Assembly (NCBI RefSeq): GCF_004341825.1
Contig: NZ_SMAG01000001.1
Location: 124,001-188,000, forward strand
Source: Hazenella coriacea
GTDB taxonomy: Bacteria; Bacillota; Bacilli; Thermoactinomycetales; Thermoactinomycetaceae
Length of the DNA: 64,000 nt
Direction: 5' to 3'
The notes under the pieces were generated by a model, which had not been told where the DNA came from, did not search any database, and saw nothing but the letters and a program-made list of their open reading frames with translations. The position numbers were made by a program, and so were the translations under genes. Of this stretch, positions 27,119-36,508 are shown one piece after another; the first letter of the stretch is position 1; each line of letters begins with the position of its first letter.

Positions 27119-27132
27119 TTCGCTCTGATTGA

Positions 27133-28503
27133 TTACAATTGGGATTGATTTTTCGGAATATATAACATTTGCCCTTCTGCAAGTTGATCAGACTGAAGGT
27201 GATTGACTCTCAATAAATGACCTGTCGAGACTTCATACCGCTCTGCTATTTGATCTAATGAATCATTTTTTTGGACAATCACCATCCGCATGGGTGCAAA
27301 AGATTCTTCCTTATTCTTAACCAACCAGTTAATCCAATGGGTAGAGGAATGGGATTCTTCCTCTTTTTGCTCACCTAAGTGTGTATTTGGTTTTTCTGGT
27401 TCTGTCTGATCTTCAATCGCTTTCTTTTCAGTTTCCACTTCTTTCAACTTCTGTGCAGGCTGATCTTCGATGGATTCTTCGACCATTGGAGCTGTATCTA
27501 ATTTTTCAAACGAATTCTCTTTTTTTGGAGGATCTTCTTGGTGATGCTCTGACTTTTTGGATTCTGTTTTCTCGTGGGGCTCTTTGACTTCAGACTTCAC
27601 CTCTTTTGGCTCTGAAGCAGGCTGACTCTTATTAGATTCTAAAGACTCTTTCTTCTCCACACTCTGTTCAGTCTTTTCACTTGATTGCGTAAGTGATGTT
27701 TCCTCCGATTGTTCTGACTTAGATTTGGGTGGGTTTACTAGTGTTCGTTCTTTCTGGTTGAGTTCTTTCTGGTTGAGTTCTTCGGGAACAGAAACTTCTT
27801 TCTTTGCCATCCGTGGTGCTGTTGGTTGTGAATCAATGACCTTTAAATCCTTCGACTCTTCGATCATTGGCTCAACAGGTTTTGTCACTTTTTCTGGAGA
27901 TGAAGATCCTTCTGCATTATTACACTCATCAATCTTCTCTTTTTGGTAGTCTTGTTTTTTCTCATTCTGTACTTCTTCTCCCCATATGGACAGAGATTGA
28001 GCCGGAGAACCCGAAAAGACTGGATATGGATATGCATCTTCCTTTTCCGCTTCTTGACTTCCCCATTCCTCCTGTTGGTCAGGTAAAAGTCCATCGATCA
28101 TCAGGATTGCCTCAATCTGTAGCTCAAACGGAGATAATACTTGGTAATCAAACGTTTCAACTTCTGTAGAAATATGAGCCATTTCTACTCGTTCAGCAGG
28201 AAGTGTAATTTCTACTGGAATTACATAGGCGATCTCTTGACGTTGAATTCCATAGACATCTGTGTCTGTATGTACTAGTTCGTCGTAAGATGGTTCTTCC
28301 TGTTTAGTTAAATAAGTTCCATTTAAACGTAGATAGCCTTGAATCCTTAGATGCTGACCTTCATCCTTAATCTGTACATCAGGATATAAATCCAACTCCA
28401 AGAGGTTGCCGATTCCCGCCTGCTGAGGGTGTAATCGGACTTTTTCGGAAATATCGAACCGGAGTTGGTTAAACGAGTTTTCCATCGAATCCCTCCTTGG
28501 CAA
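27133..28503 (-). CDS. spoVID: Spore coat morphogenetic protein SpoVID
   Basis: 456 residues: a conserved N-terminal beta-rich domain (about 1-165), a long charged, low-complexity Glu/Lys/Ser/Pro linker (about 165-400) and a C-terminal LysM domain (about 405-452, IVQKNDSLDQIAERYEVS). This is the SpoVID layout; in Bacillus it drives coat encasement with SafA and SpoIVA. The linker is expected to diverge. It lies 14 bp upstream of ysxE. A sigma-E-like promoter is present upstream. Confidence 0.88.
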   Translation of the reverse strand: MPRRDSMENSFNQLRFDISEKVRLHPQQAGIGNLLELDLYPDVQIKDEGQHLRIQGYLRLNGTYLTKQEEPSYDELVHTDTDVYGIQRQEIAYVIPVEITLPAERVEMAHISTEVETFDYQVLSPFELQIEAILMIDGLLPDQQEEWGSQEAEKEDAYPYPVFSGSPAQSLSIWGEEVQNEKKQDYQKEKIDECNNAEGSSSPEKVTKPVEPMIEESKDLKVIDSQPTAPRMAKKEVSVPEELNQKELNQKERTLVNPPKSKSEQSEETSLTQSSEKTEQSVEKKESLESNKSQPASEPKEVKSEVKEPHEKTESKKSEHHQEDPPKKENSFEKLDTAPMVEESIEDQPAQKLKEVETEKKAIEDQTEPEKPNTHLGEQKEEESHSSTHWINWLVKNKEESFAPMRMVIVQKNDSLDQIAERYEVSTGHLLRVNHLQSDQLAEGQMLYIPKNQSQL

Positions 28504-28574
28504 CTATTCACACCGAAATGTTAGAACTTCCACAACCCCAAATAAAAGGATCATAGGTTCAGGATGCTACTATC

Positions 28575-28604
28575 ATCTATATGCATCAAAGAGAGGGTTA
28601 TAAC
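28575..28604 (-). promoter_or_regulatory. Sigma-E-like promoter upstream of spoVID
   Basis: Minus-strand GTTATAA, 14 bp, then CATATAGAT, close to the mother-cell sigma-E pattern (ATA...CATACA-T), about 75 bp upstream of the spoVID start. It fits mother-cell expression; this is a by-eye match. The remaining gap to 28832 holds only a CCTCTTTTATAGAGG-type hairpin and the hemL terminator. Confidence 0.4.
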
Positions 28605-28774
28605 TAAATGATAGAATGAGCATTGACTGAGTTTAACGATTTATATATATAGCTAAACTGGAGTAAAAATGACTTGAATAGCCAGAAAGCCTCGGTTATT
28701 TTCACCTCTATAAAAGAGGGTCATATTCTTCGGCTCACCTCTTAGGTATTCACTAGAGAAACATACATCGGAAT

Positions 28775-28812
28775 AAAAAACAGGTGTAGTGATCTGCTCA
28801 TCACTGCACCTG
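28775..28812 (-). terminator. Terminator downstream of hemL
   Basis: Stem CAGGTGCAGTGAT / ATCACTACACCTG with a 6-nt loop followed by TTTTTTATT on the minus strand. Confidence 0.9.
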
Positions 28813-28832
28813 TTTGAATTTGACTAACTCAC

Positions 28833-30125
28833 TTATTTCACTAAACGACGAAATGCTTGGCGATTCGCTTCAATCGTCCGTTCAATATCTTCATCGGTAT
28901 GTGCCATTGACACGAACATACCCTCAAATTGAGAAGGTGGAAGGAAAACTCCTTCTTCAAGCATCAAACCAAAGTATTTTGCAAACCGAGCTGTATCTGT
29001 CTCTTTCGCTTGATTATAACTGACTACATTCTCTTCAGTGAAGAATAAGCACACCATTGAGCCAACTCGATTGATATGATGGGGTATGTCAAATTCCACT
29101 GCATTCGCATGCAAGCCCTCTGCTAAACGTTGCCCTTTTCGCTCTAGCTTTTCGTAGGCTTCGGGACTCATTTCATTTAAAGTAGCATAGCCAGCGGCCA
29201 TCGCTAATGGATTACCTGAAAGTGTTCCTGCTTGGTAGACAGGCCCCACTGGTGCAACCATCTCCATCAACTCACGCTTTCCACCATAGGCCCCTACTGG
29301 AAGACCGCCTCCAATTACTTTTCCCATGGTAGTCAAATCAGGGGTAATGTCATAACGACCTTGTGCTGAGTGGTAACCCACCCGAAATCCAGTCATGACT
29401 TCATCAAAAATGAGAACTGTTCCGTATTGGTTTGTTATTTCACGTAATCCTTCTAAAAAGCCAGGCAATGGTGGAACCACTCCCATATTACCGGCGACAG
29501 GTTCAACGATCACCGCCGCAATTTCCTCACCATAACGTTCAAATGCCAGACGAAGGCTATCTAGATCGTTGTATGGGACCGTCAAAGTATGTTGAGCGGT
29601 ATGCTCAGGAACTCCAGGGCTATCTGGCAGACCCAAAGTCGCTACCCCGGAACCTGCCTTGATAAGCAAACTATCTGAATGACCATGGTAGCTTCCTTCA
29701 AACTTTAAAATTTTGTTCCGCTTAGTATAGGCACGAGCTAGGCGTAATGCACTCATCGTTGCTTCAGTTCCCGAGTTAACCATACGAACAATATCTACTG
29801 AAGGCATTCGCTCTGTGACAATCTCAGCCATTTCCGTTTCAATTTCAGTAGGAGCTCCAAAGCTCGTTCCTTTTTCAGCTGTCTCTTGGATCGCTTGAAT
29901 GACTTTAGGATGAGAGTGTCCAAGAATCAAAGGCCCCCAAGAACAGATATAATCAATATATTCATTACCATCAACATCAAAAATCCGTGATCCCTGACCA
30001 CGCTCAATATAAACTGGATTCATTTGAACAGATTTAAAGGCCCGAACGGGGCTATTCACTCCCCCAGGAATTACTTTTACAGCTTCACGATAATTGGCAA
30101 TCGACCGTTCATATCCTCGATGCAT
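28833..30125 (-). CDS. hemL: Glutamate-1-semialdehyde 2,1-aminomutase HemL
   Basis: 430 residues from the ATG at 30125; the frame is also open to a GTG at 30143. PLP lysine lies in [18 protein letters not shown] (about residue 269) and the substrate-side motif [10 protein letters not shown] is near the N-terminus. It converts glutamate-1-semialdehyde to 5-aminolevulinate, the step after HemA. It is separated from the upstream heme genes by a terminator-like hairpin, so it may be partly independent. Confidence 0.96.
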   Translation of the reverse strand: MHRGYERSIANYREAVKVIPGGVNSPVRAFKSVQMNPVYIERGQGSRIFDVDGNEYIDYICSWGPLILGHSHPKVIQAIQETAEKGTSFGAPTEIETEMAEIVTERMPSVDIVRMVNSGTEATMSALRLARAYTKRNKILKFEGSYHGHSDSLLIKAGSGVATLGLPDSPGVPEHTAQHTLTVPYNDLDSLRLAFERYGEEIAAVIVEPVAGNMGVVPPLPGFLEGLREITNQYGTVLIFDEVMTGFRVGYHSAQGRYDITPDLTTMGKVIGGGLPVGAYGGKRELMEMVAPVGPVYQAGTLSGNPLAMAAGYATLNEMSPEAYEKLERKGQRLAEGLHANAVEFDIPHHINRVGSMVCLFFTEENVVSYNQAKETDTARFAKYFGLMLEEGVFLPPSQFEGMFVSMAHTDEDIERTIEANRQAFRRLVK

Positions 30126-30310
30126 CTTCATCACTCTTTTCACTCAGTTATGTATAGACCATCTAACAATTTTTGATTTAGGTGGTCGATTTCTAAAAAG
30201 AACTGGAGCTTAATATTCACCATCACTTTTACTTTATTCTATCTCAAAACGTTACTTTTCTCACATGAACGCTCAGCAATGAGATCAATACAGCAAAGTG
30301 TAACAGATCG

Positions 30311-30345
30311 AAAAGAAACCGCCGTATGGGGTCGGCGGTTCTTTA
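30311..30345 (-). terminator. Strong hairpin between ahbAB and hemL
   Basis: AAAGAACCGCCG / CGGCGGTTTCTTT with an 8-nt loop and TTTT tail on the minus strand, 186 bp upstream of the HemL ATG. It either ends the hemA-ahbAB transcript or attenuates hemL. The rest of the 30126-30491 gap has a smaller AACCTCA / TGAGGTT hairpin (30468-30489) and a GGGTGG-A-CCACCC palindrome; no recognised riboswitch. Confidence 0.75.
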
Positions 30346-30491
30346 GTGAACGGCATCGTGATGACAAATGTGGGTGGTCCACCCTGCCCAACACCCATCA
30401 CAAAGGCCTGTCCCATAACTAGTTATAACTTTACCCAATTGGCTCGCAAATCCATTTCCAGCTTTCACAACCTCACTGTCAGCTGAGGTTT

Positions 30492-31550
30492 TTAGACATT
30501 CATGCCTCGTTCTTTCATAATCTTATCTTCCCATACATCCATTTCTGGAGTGAAATAGGAGACACGAGTTTTCTTATATTCCTTTGTGGAATAGAGAGTG
30601 ATTCGCTCAGTTACTCCTGTTTCATCTTCAATCGCCTGAAGAATATTTTCACATTCTTCCATAGAGCGACCATGTACCATGGTAAAAATATTGTATGGCC
30701 AGTCCGGATAAGTAGGTCTTAAGTAACAGTGACTCACAGCTTTAAAGGAACCCATCAACTGTCCGGTATCATCTGCTTGATCTTTAGGGACAGCCCAAAC
30801 TCCCATTCCATTAAAACGGAACCCTGCTTTACGATGATTCAGTACAGCTGAGAAGCGACGCATTTGTTTTCGCTCGATCATCTTACGTCCAGCCTCTAGC
30901 AGTTCTTCTGTCGTGATTCCTAAGTCGTCAGCCCAAGAATCAAAAGGACGTGACACAATCGGTAGATCTTTTTGTAACTCACGAATCACTTGAATATCAA
31001 AGTCAGTGATATCTTTATCTGCATTTTTTCGATCTTCTTCATTGTAAGTAGGTTTTGCTTTCGCTTTCGTTCCATCTTCTTTACCAGTCATATCCAATTG
31101 AACACCAATTTTAAACAACTTTAAGGTTGGCATCAGCCGAATCACTTCTACTTCTGCCAGTTCACCTAAAAGCTCAACCGTCTTTTCTAGACCCAGCTTA
31201 CTATTAGGAGGAACAGCAATGGTAAACCACAGATTAAAGTCATGGTTACGTTTGTAGTTGTGAGTAACACCTGGATGTTGGTTAATAATTTGAGCCGCTT
31301 CATCCAACCGGTCCGCAGGAATTTTTGCTGCTACCAAGCTTGATTTGTAGCCTAGCGTGCGAGTATCAAAAATAGCGGAAATCTGACGAATTTTATCTTT
31401 TTTAAGTTCTTGGACACGCTGAAGAACTGTTTCTTCATCCACTCCCAACTTTTCAGCGATCGTAAGAAATGGACGTGGAACAAACTCAAGACCCGCTTGT
31501 AAGAGGTTTAACAGCTCTTGATCTAGCTCTTCAATCGTCATCTTTCCCAT
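30492..31550 (-). CDS. Fused siroheme decarboxylase AhbA-AhbB (Lrp/AsnC-like)
   Basis: 352 residues from the ATG at 31550 (GGAGG 8 bp upstream, overlapping the hemB end region). Two Lrp/AsnC-like halves, each a winged helix plus ferredoxin-like domain, are joined by a charged linker (about 155-182). The first half carries GVTHNYKRNHDFNLWFT, the AhbA hallmark, and the second HCYLRPTYPDWPYN, the AhbB hallmark. The family decarboxylates siroheme to 12,18-didecarboxysiroheme in alternative heme or heme d1 synthesis. In most organisms AhbA and AhbB are separate chains. Placement between hemB and hemL fits tetrapyrrole metabolism rather than plain regulation. Confidence 0.85.
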   Translation of the reverse strand: MGKMTIEELDQELLNLLQAGLEFVPRPFLTIAEKLGVDEETVLQRVQELKKDKIRQISAIFDTRTLGYKSSLVAAKIPADRLDEAAQIINQHPGVTHNYKRNHDFNLWFTIAVPPNSKLGLEKTVELLGELAEVEVIRLMPTLKLFKIGVQLDMTGKEDGTKAKAKPTYNEEDRKNADKDITDFDIQVIRELQKDLPIVSRPFDSWADDLGITTEELLEAGRKMIERKQMRRFSAVLNHRKAGFRFNGMGVWAVPKDQADDTGQLMGSFKAVSHCYLRPTYPDWPYNIFTMVHGRSMEECENILQAIEDETGVTERITLYSTKEYKKTRVSYFTPEMDVWEDKIMKERGMNV

Positions 31551-31551
31551 C

Positions 31552-32529
31552 CTATTTTCCTCCTTGTAGCCACTTGGCAATCTCTTTTGCATAATAGGTT
31601 AAGATCAAATCGGCACCTGCTCGTTTAAAACCGATCATTGTTTCCATTACAACTTTCTCTTCGTCCACCCAGTCATTGAGAGCGGCTGCTTTTACCATGG
31701 AGTATTCACCACTTACATGATAAGCCACAATCGGCAGATCAAAACGCTCTCGTACTCGGTAAATAACATCCAAGTAAGCAAGTCCTGGTTTGACCATTAG
31801 AAGATCTGCCCCTTCTGCTACGTCAGAAGCTGCTTCCCGTATAGCTTCTCTGGCGTTCGCAGGGTCCATTTGGTAGGAACGGCGATCTCCAAATTGCGGA
31901 GTGGAATGAGCTGCATCACGGAAAGGTCCATAAAAAGCAGATGCATATTTGACCGCATATGAAAGAATTGGAATGTGTTCAAAACCTGCTTCATCCAGAC
32001 CTTGGCGAATCGCATAGACAAACCCATCCATCATATTGGAGGGAGCAATCATATCCGCACCCGCTTGGGCTTGTGCAATGGCTGTTGAAGCCAGACGTTC
32101 TAAGGATGGATCATTTAAAATCTCTCCATTTTCTACAATCCCACAATGACCATGAGAGGTGAATTGGCACAGACAGGTATCTGCAATCACATAGAGAGAT
32201 GGATGATTTTCTTTTATTTGGCGAATCGCTTTTTGAACAATTCCATGATCATGATCTGCTTGAGATCCACATTCATCTTTCTCTGCAGGAACACCAAACA
32301 CGATAATCGAAGGAATTCCCAGTTCAACGACTTCATCGATTTCTTCATTTAACCGATCAAGAGAGAAATGATAAACACCAGGCATGGAAGGGATTTCATT
32401 TTTCACATTCTCCCCTTCCACAACAAAGAGAGGATAAATTAAATCATCCACTTGAACTTGGTGTTCTCTTACCATCCGGCGGATGGAGTCATTGGATCGT
32501 AAACGACGATGACGAATAAATGATGACAT
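31552..32529 (-). CDS. hemB: Porphobilinogen synthase HemB (ALA dehydratase)
   Basis: 325 residues. Active-site lysines lie in the ALAD motifs [16 protein letters not shown] and [11 protein letters not shown]. The cysteine motif [14 protein letters not shown] marks the zinc-dependent type. It condenses two 5-aminolevulinates to porphobilinogen. It is in the middle of the heme operon, with ahbAB starting at its stop. Confidence 0.97.
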   Translation of the reverse strand: MSSFIRHRRLRSNDSIRRMVREHQVQVDDLIYPLFVVEGENVKNEIPSMPGVYHFSLDRLNEEIDEVVELGIPSIIVFGVPAEKDECGSQADHDHGIVQKAIRQIKENHPSLYVIADTCLCQFTSHGHCGIVENGEILNDPSLERLASTAIAQAQAGADMIAPSNMMDGFVYAIRQGLDEAGFEHIPILSYAVKYASAFYGPFRDAAHSTPQFGDRRSYQMDPANAREAIREAASDVAEGADLLMVKPGLAYLDVIYRVRERFDLPIVAYHVSGEYSMVKAAALNDWVDEEKVVMETMIGFKRAGADLILTYYAKEIAKWLQGGK

Positions 32530-32549
32530 CTTGTTGAAACCTCCCTACC

Positions 32550-34073
32550 TTACTTCGCAGGTAGTTGCTGAATCGCATCTACCAGTCCATCTATTGTATA
32601 AGTTTCTGCAACAGCATCTATTTGTAAACCCAGCTCTTTCGCCGTTTGGGCTGTAATGGGTCCAATACATACGATTTGTGAATGGCTGAGGAGAGCCTGT
32701 ACATCTTCACGAACAGTACGAATCGCCTCTACGAAATTGCGAACAGTTGAGGAACTCGTAAATGTGACCACTTGAATGGCTCCTTTTTCTAATAGATCCA
32801 CAACCTCGGTTGCATCTCCAGTCTCGATCCGTGTATCGTATGCATCCACGTCAGTCACATGACAGCCAATCTGTTCTAGTTCAACCGCTAATATTTTTCT
32901 CGCAAGATCGGCACGAGGTAGTAAGATCTCTTCCCCAGGCTTAACAAATGGTCTGAGACTTTCCACCAATGCTTCTGCCTTGTATTCTTCAGGTAATACT
33001 TCTACGAGTAGCCCTTTATCCATTAAAACTTCAGCAGTTTTAGGACCTATCGCTGCGATCCGTGCCTTAGACATCTGACGAATATCGACTTTCAACTCAT
33101 TTAAGCGCTTAAAAAAGTGTTTGACACCGTTTGCACTAGTAAAGACAACCCAATCGTACTTAGGTAATTGCTGGAGAGCTTCATCAAACTTCTCTTGTTC
33201 TTTAGGTGGTGTGATCCGAATCACAGGGAATTCAAGTGCTTCACCACCTAATTCCTGTATCTTTTCAGATAAAACACTACTTTGACTCCGTGCCCGGGTC
33301 ACCAAAATCCGCTTACCAAACAACGGTTTCTTTTCAAACCAAGATAATTTTTCTCTCAGTTTGACGACTTCACCTACAATAATAATAGCTGGAGATCGAA
33401 AACGGTTCTCCTCCACTTTTTGCACAATATCGGCCAATGTTCCAACCAAAGCTTGTTGTTCTACTCGGGTTCCCCAACGAACAAGAGCAACAGGAGTGTC
33501 TGCAGCTCGACCATGTTGGGTCAATTGCTCCACAATAAAAGGTAGATTACTGACACCCATCAAGAAAATAAGCGTCTCGGTCGCCGTAGCTAAACGATCC
33601 CAACGAATGGATGATTCCGTCTTCTCAGGACGTTCATGACCTGTGATGATTGAAAACGATGAGTTAAAGTCACGGTGGGTGACAGGAATTCCCGCATAAG
33701 CAGGTACTGCAATCGCTGAAGTAATTCCAGGTACAACTTCAAAAGGAATCCCTTCTTCTACACATCTTTCAGCCTCTTCACCACCACGTCCAAAAATATA
33801 AGGATCTCCACCTTTTAAACGGGTGACTATTTTTCCTTCTTTTGCTTTTTCAACGAGTAGATCATTGATTTCTTCTTGTTGTAAAGTGTGACGGTCTGGC
33901 AATTTTCCTACGTAGATCCGCTCAGCATCCTCTTGAGCATATTTTAATAATTGTGGACTTGCTAAGCGATCATAAACAATGACATCTGCTTTTTTTATTG
34001 CTTCAAGACCTTTCACAGTGATGAGCCCTGGATCCCCAGGCCCAGCTCCTATCAAATAAACGATTCCGCTCAT
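32550..34073 (-). CDS. Fused uroporphyrinogen-III methyltransferase/synthase (CobA-HemD)
   Basis: 507 residues. The first half (about 1-245) is a SUMT-type methyltransferase: VYLIGAGPGDPGLITVKGL, GDPYIFGRGGEEAE and VVPGITSAIAVPAYAGIPVTHR. The second half (about 250-507) is a HemD-type synthase (GKRILVTRARSQSSVLSEKI...VVFTSANGVKHFF...). One chain thus closes uroporphyrinogen III and methylates it to precorrin-2. It overlaps hemC by 4 bp. Such fusions are known in several Bacillota. Confidence 0.96.
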   Translation of the reverse strand: MSGIVYLIGAGPGDPGLITVKGLEAIKKADVIVYDRLASPQLLKYAQEDAERIYVGKLPDRHTLQQEEINDLLVEKAKEGKIVTRLKGGDPYIFGRGGEEAERCVEEGIPFEVVPGITSAIAVPAYAGIPVTHRDFNSSFSIITGHERPEKTESSIRWDRLATATETLIFLMGVSNLPFIVEQLTQHGRAADTPVALVRWGTRVEQQALVGTLADIVQKVEENRFRSPAIIIVGEVVKLREKLSWFEKKPLFGKRILVTRARSQSSVLSEKIQELGGEALEFPVIRITPPKEQEKFDEALQQLPKYDWVVFTSANGVKHFFKRLNELKVDIRQMSKARIAAIGPKTAEVLMDKGLLVEVLPEEYKAEALVESLRPFVKPGEEILLPRADLARKILAVELEQIGCHVTDVDAYDTRIETGDATEVVDLLEKGAIQVVTFTSSSTVRNFVEAIRTVREDVQALLSHSQIVCIGPITAQTAKELGLQIDAVAETYTIDGLVDAIQQLPAK

Positions 34074-34996
34074 CCAACTAACCCCTCTCGCACAGCTGCA
34101 AGTAAACGTCCTGCTCCTTGTTCTGTTAATTGTTCCGCCAGTTGTTGACCGACAGATTGCTCATCTTTACCTGTCAATGAGCCTTTGATGATTTTTTTAC
34201 CATCTGGTTGTCCCACCAACCCAGTCAACTGGACATCCTCTCCGATCACTTGCGCATATGCGGCCACAGGAAGATGACATCCACCTTGGAAAGTTTGTAA
34301 GAAGGCACGTTCAGCACGAACGGCACGACCTGTCTCTTCATCGTGAATGCTTTGCAATGCCGCAAGTAACTCTTCATCGTCAGCACGACACTGAATCGCT
34401 AGCGCTCCTTGACCTACCGCTGGTAGCATCTCCTCGGCTGACAATTCATCATGAATCTCTTCTTTCCAATCCATTCTTGACAAGCCAGCAGCTGCTAAAA
34501 TGATCGCATCAAATTCTCCATCTTTCATCTTCTGTAAACGGGTTCCAAGGTTCCCTCGAACAGGTTCCACACGTAAGTCTGGACGGATCGCCAACAATTG
34601 GGCTTGACGGCGTAAGCTACTGGTCCCCACTAGTGACCCTTCAGGTAGATCACGTAAGGTACAACCCTTCCGAGTCAAGAGACAGTCATGCGGATTTTCA
34701 CGAGGAGGAATCGCACCAATCACAAGACCTTCTGGCATTTCTCCAGGCATATCCTTCATACTGTGCACAGCAAAATCGATCCGTTTGTCCAATAGGGCTT
34801 GTTCAATCTCCTTCACGAATAGCCCCTTGCCTCCAACCTTGGATAAGGTGACATTTAAGATCCGATCTCCCTTGGTTACGATCTTTTCTAGGCTCACTTG
34901 AAGATCTGGATGTGCCTCTCTAAGCTGGTTCACCACCCATTTGGTCTGTGTCATAGCTAATTCACTTTTTCGAGTTCCAACTACCAAAGGTCTCAT
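34070..34996 (-). CDS. hemC: Hydroxymethylbilane synthase HemC
   Basis: 308 residues from the ATG at 34996 with AAAGGGG 7 bp upstream; the longer frame adds 14 residues without support. Motifs VGTRKSELAMTQ, DFAVHSMKDMP, GTSSLRRQAQLLAIRPDL and the dipyrromethane cofactor cysteine in FQGGCHLPVAAYA are all present. It polymerises four porphobilinogens. The stop overlaps cobA-hemD by 4 bp. Confidence 0.97.
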   Translation of the reverse strand: MRPLVVGTRKSELAMTQTKWVVNQLREAHPDLQVSLEKIVTKGDRILNVTLSKVGGKGLFVKEIEQALLDKRIDFAVHSMKDMPGEMPEGLVIGAIPPRENPHDCLLTRKGCTLRDLPEGSLVGTSSLRRQAQLLAIRPDLRVEPVRGNLGTRLQKMKDGEFDAIILAAAGLSRMDWKEEIHDELSAEEMLPAVGQGALAIQCRADDEELLAALQSIHDEETGRAVRAERAFLQTFQGGCHLPVAAYAQVIGEDVQLTGLVGQPDGKKIIKGSLTGKDEQSVGQQLAEQLTEQGAGRLLAAVREGLVG

Positions 34997-35009
34997 GATG
35001 AACCCCTTT

Positions 35010-35657
35010 CTACGTACGAACTGATATTTGTTGATCAATCCAATAAAACATCATCATTCTTACTTCATTCGGATGAGTCCGACAACGTTCGATCCACTCA
35101 TCGGATACCAACTCTTTCATCAATTGAGCTCGTCGCTTGTGATCGGGTACCTCACGTTGAATCCATTCCCGAACCTCTTGCATTAAATCTAGATAGAGGT
35201 GATATTCATCTCCATACACGTCTTCTAGTTCATGTCGAATTTTTTTGGCTAGAGAAGGACTTGCCCCACTGGTAGATATGGAGATCTGTAACTTCCCTCG
35301 TTTCACCGATGAGGGAACGGTAAAGTTACACAAGTCAGGGCGATCAACGACATTAATCCATTGCCTTCGTTGACTGGCATCCTGGTGAACTTCTACATTC
35401 ACTTCTTGACGGTCAGTAGCAGCAATGACTAAGAAACTGTCTAGACCATCTTCAGATTGATAAGGACGGCAGATCCACCGGATTTGTCCAACCAAAGCTA
35501 ACTGTTCGAGTCGAGAAGTCACTTGCGGGCTAACGACGATTACATCCGCCTTTGCTTCTACCAATGAAAGAACTTTTCGCTCAGCGACAACTCCACCACC
35601 CACCACTAGACAACGGCGAGCCGATAGATCAACCATCATTGGATAATAATGTTTCAT
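35010..35657 (-). CDS. Precorrin-2 dehydrogenase/sirohydrochlorin ferrochelatase-type SirC
   Basis: 215 residues from the ATG at 35657 (AAGGAG 12 bp upstream); the frame is open to a TTG at 35687, which would overlap hemX. N-terminal Rossmann motif CLVVGGGVVAERKVLSLVEA and the conserved ISISTSGASPSLAKKIR segment are the CysG N-terminal/Met8 hallmarks. It oxidises precorrin-2 to sirohydrochlorin with NAD; whether it also inserts iron cannot be told here. Together with CobA it completes the siroheme branch in this operon. Confidence 0.92.
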   Translation of the reverse strand: MKHYYPMMVDLSARRCLVVGGGVVAERKVLSLVEAKADVIVVSPQVTSRLEQLALVGQIRWICRPYQSEDGLDSFLVIAATDRQEVNVEVHQDASQRRQWINVVDRPDLCNFTVPSSVKRGKLQISISTSGASPSLAKKIRHELEDVYGDEYHLYLDLMQEVREWIQREVPDHKRRAQLMKELVSDEWIERCRTHPNEVRMMMFYWIDQQISVRT

Positions 35658-35677
35658 CTCAATCGATAACTCCTTCT

Positions 35678-36493
35678 CTAGATCCAATGGTGAAACGACA
35701 CACTCGATTTAGAAAGCAAATAGTTACAGATGATAACAAAAATAGAGAGAGTCGTCCACCAAGCAAGGCGACGACCATACCACTTATTCATGATGGATCG
35801 ATAAAGGACAAACCCATAAACAAATAATACCATTAATGATCCTAAAATCTTAAGATCCATCCAAAAATCGTGTCCAACTGTTTGATATGCATAAATAACT
35901 CCCAAGATGAGTGCGATTAACAATAATAATGTGCCTGACATCACTAACCATTTCAGAATCAATTGAAGTCGATCCAAACTAGGCAATCGTCTTAATAGAC
36001 GGTTCCATTTGCGTTTCTTTAACAGAGACGTAGTGATGAGATAAAGTCCTGCACAAATACTTGCCAACGTAAAAGCAGCATAAGCCATAATAGCCATTGT
36101 CATATGAATAAATACCAACTCAGAGAGTAGCAACTGCTCCAATACAGGTGAGACATCCCTCGCAAAAAAGAAATGAATAGCAAGTACCGTAAAGCTAAAT
36201 AAATTAGCAACTAAAGAGAACATCATCAACCGAGAGCATCTGTTCAAAATGAGCGTAAAACTAACCAACATCCACGAATAAATAAATAATGAGTCAAAAC
36301 GAGTCGCCATCGGGAAGAACTCAAACACCCGTAAAGTAAATTCTGTTGTCTGTAAAAGCCAGACTAGCATGAGTAACCCATATGAAATGCGTTGAGCTCG
36401 TTTACTTGCATGTAAAAAATCAGAGCACGCAAAAAGGAGGCTCAAAGCATACACATATATCGTAAAGTCGTAGATCCATCGCTCAGCGAACAC
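35678..36493 (-). CDS. hemX: HemX, CcsA/CcmC-like membrane protein of the hemA operon
   Basis: 271 residues with eight predicted membrane spans and the cytochrome c assembly-type layout. It follows hemA by 15 bp, the same as in Bacillus, where HemX lowers HemA levels. Two histidines in loops might bind heme, but the WWD motif of true CcsA proteins is not evident. Confidence 0.9.
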   Translation of the reverse strand: MFAERWIYDFTIYVYALSLLFACSDFLHASKRAQRISYGLLMLVWLLQTTEFTLRVFEFFPMATRFDSLFIYSWMLVSFTLILNRCSRLMMFSLVANLFSFTVLAIHFFFARDVSPVLEQLLLSELVFIHMTMAIMAYAAFTLASICAGLYLITTSLLKKRKWNRLLRRLPSLDRLQLILKWLVMSGTLLLLIALILGVIYAYQTVGHDFWMDLKILGSLMVLFVYGFVLYRSIMNKWYGRRLAWWTTLSIFVIICNYLLSKSSVSFHHWI

Positions 36494-36508
36494 AGTTGCT
36501 CCACCTCA

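Noticed and set aside
30277-30409. Short minus-strand frame VMGQAFVMGVGQGGPPTF upstream of hemL
   Set aside because: It has no ribosome binding site and its end runs through the strong AACCGCCG hairpin, so it is more likely leader RNA than a gene.
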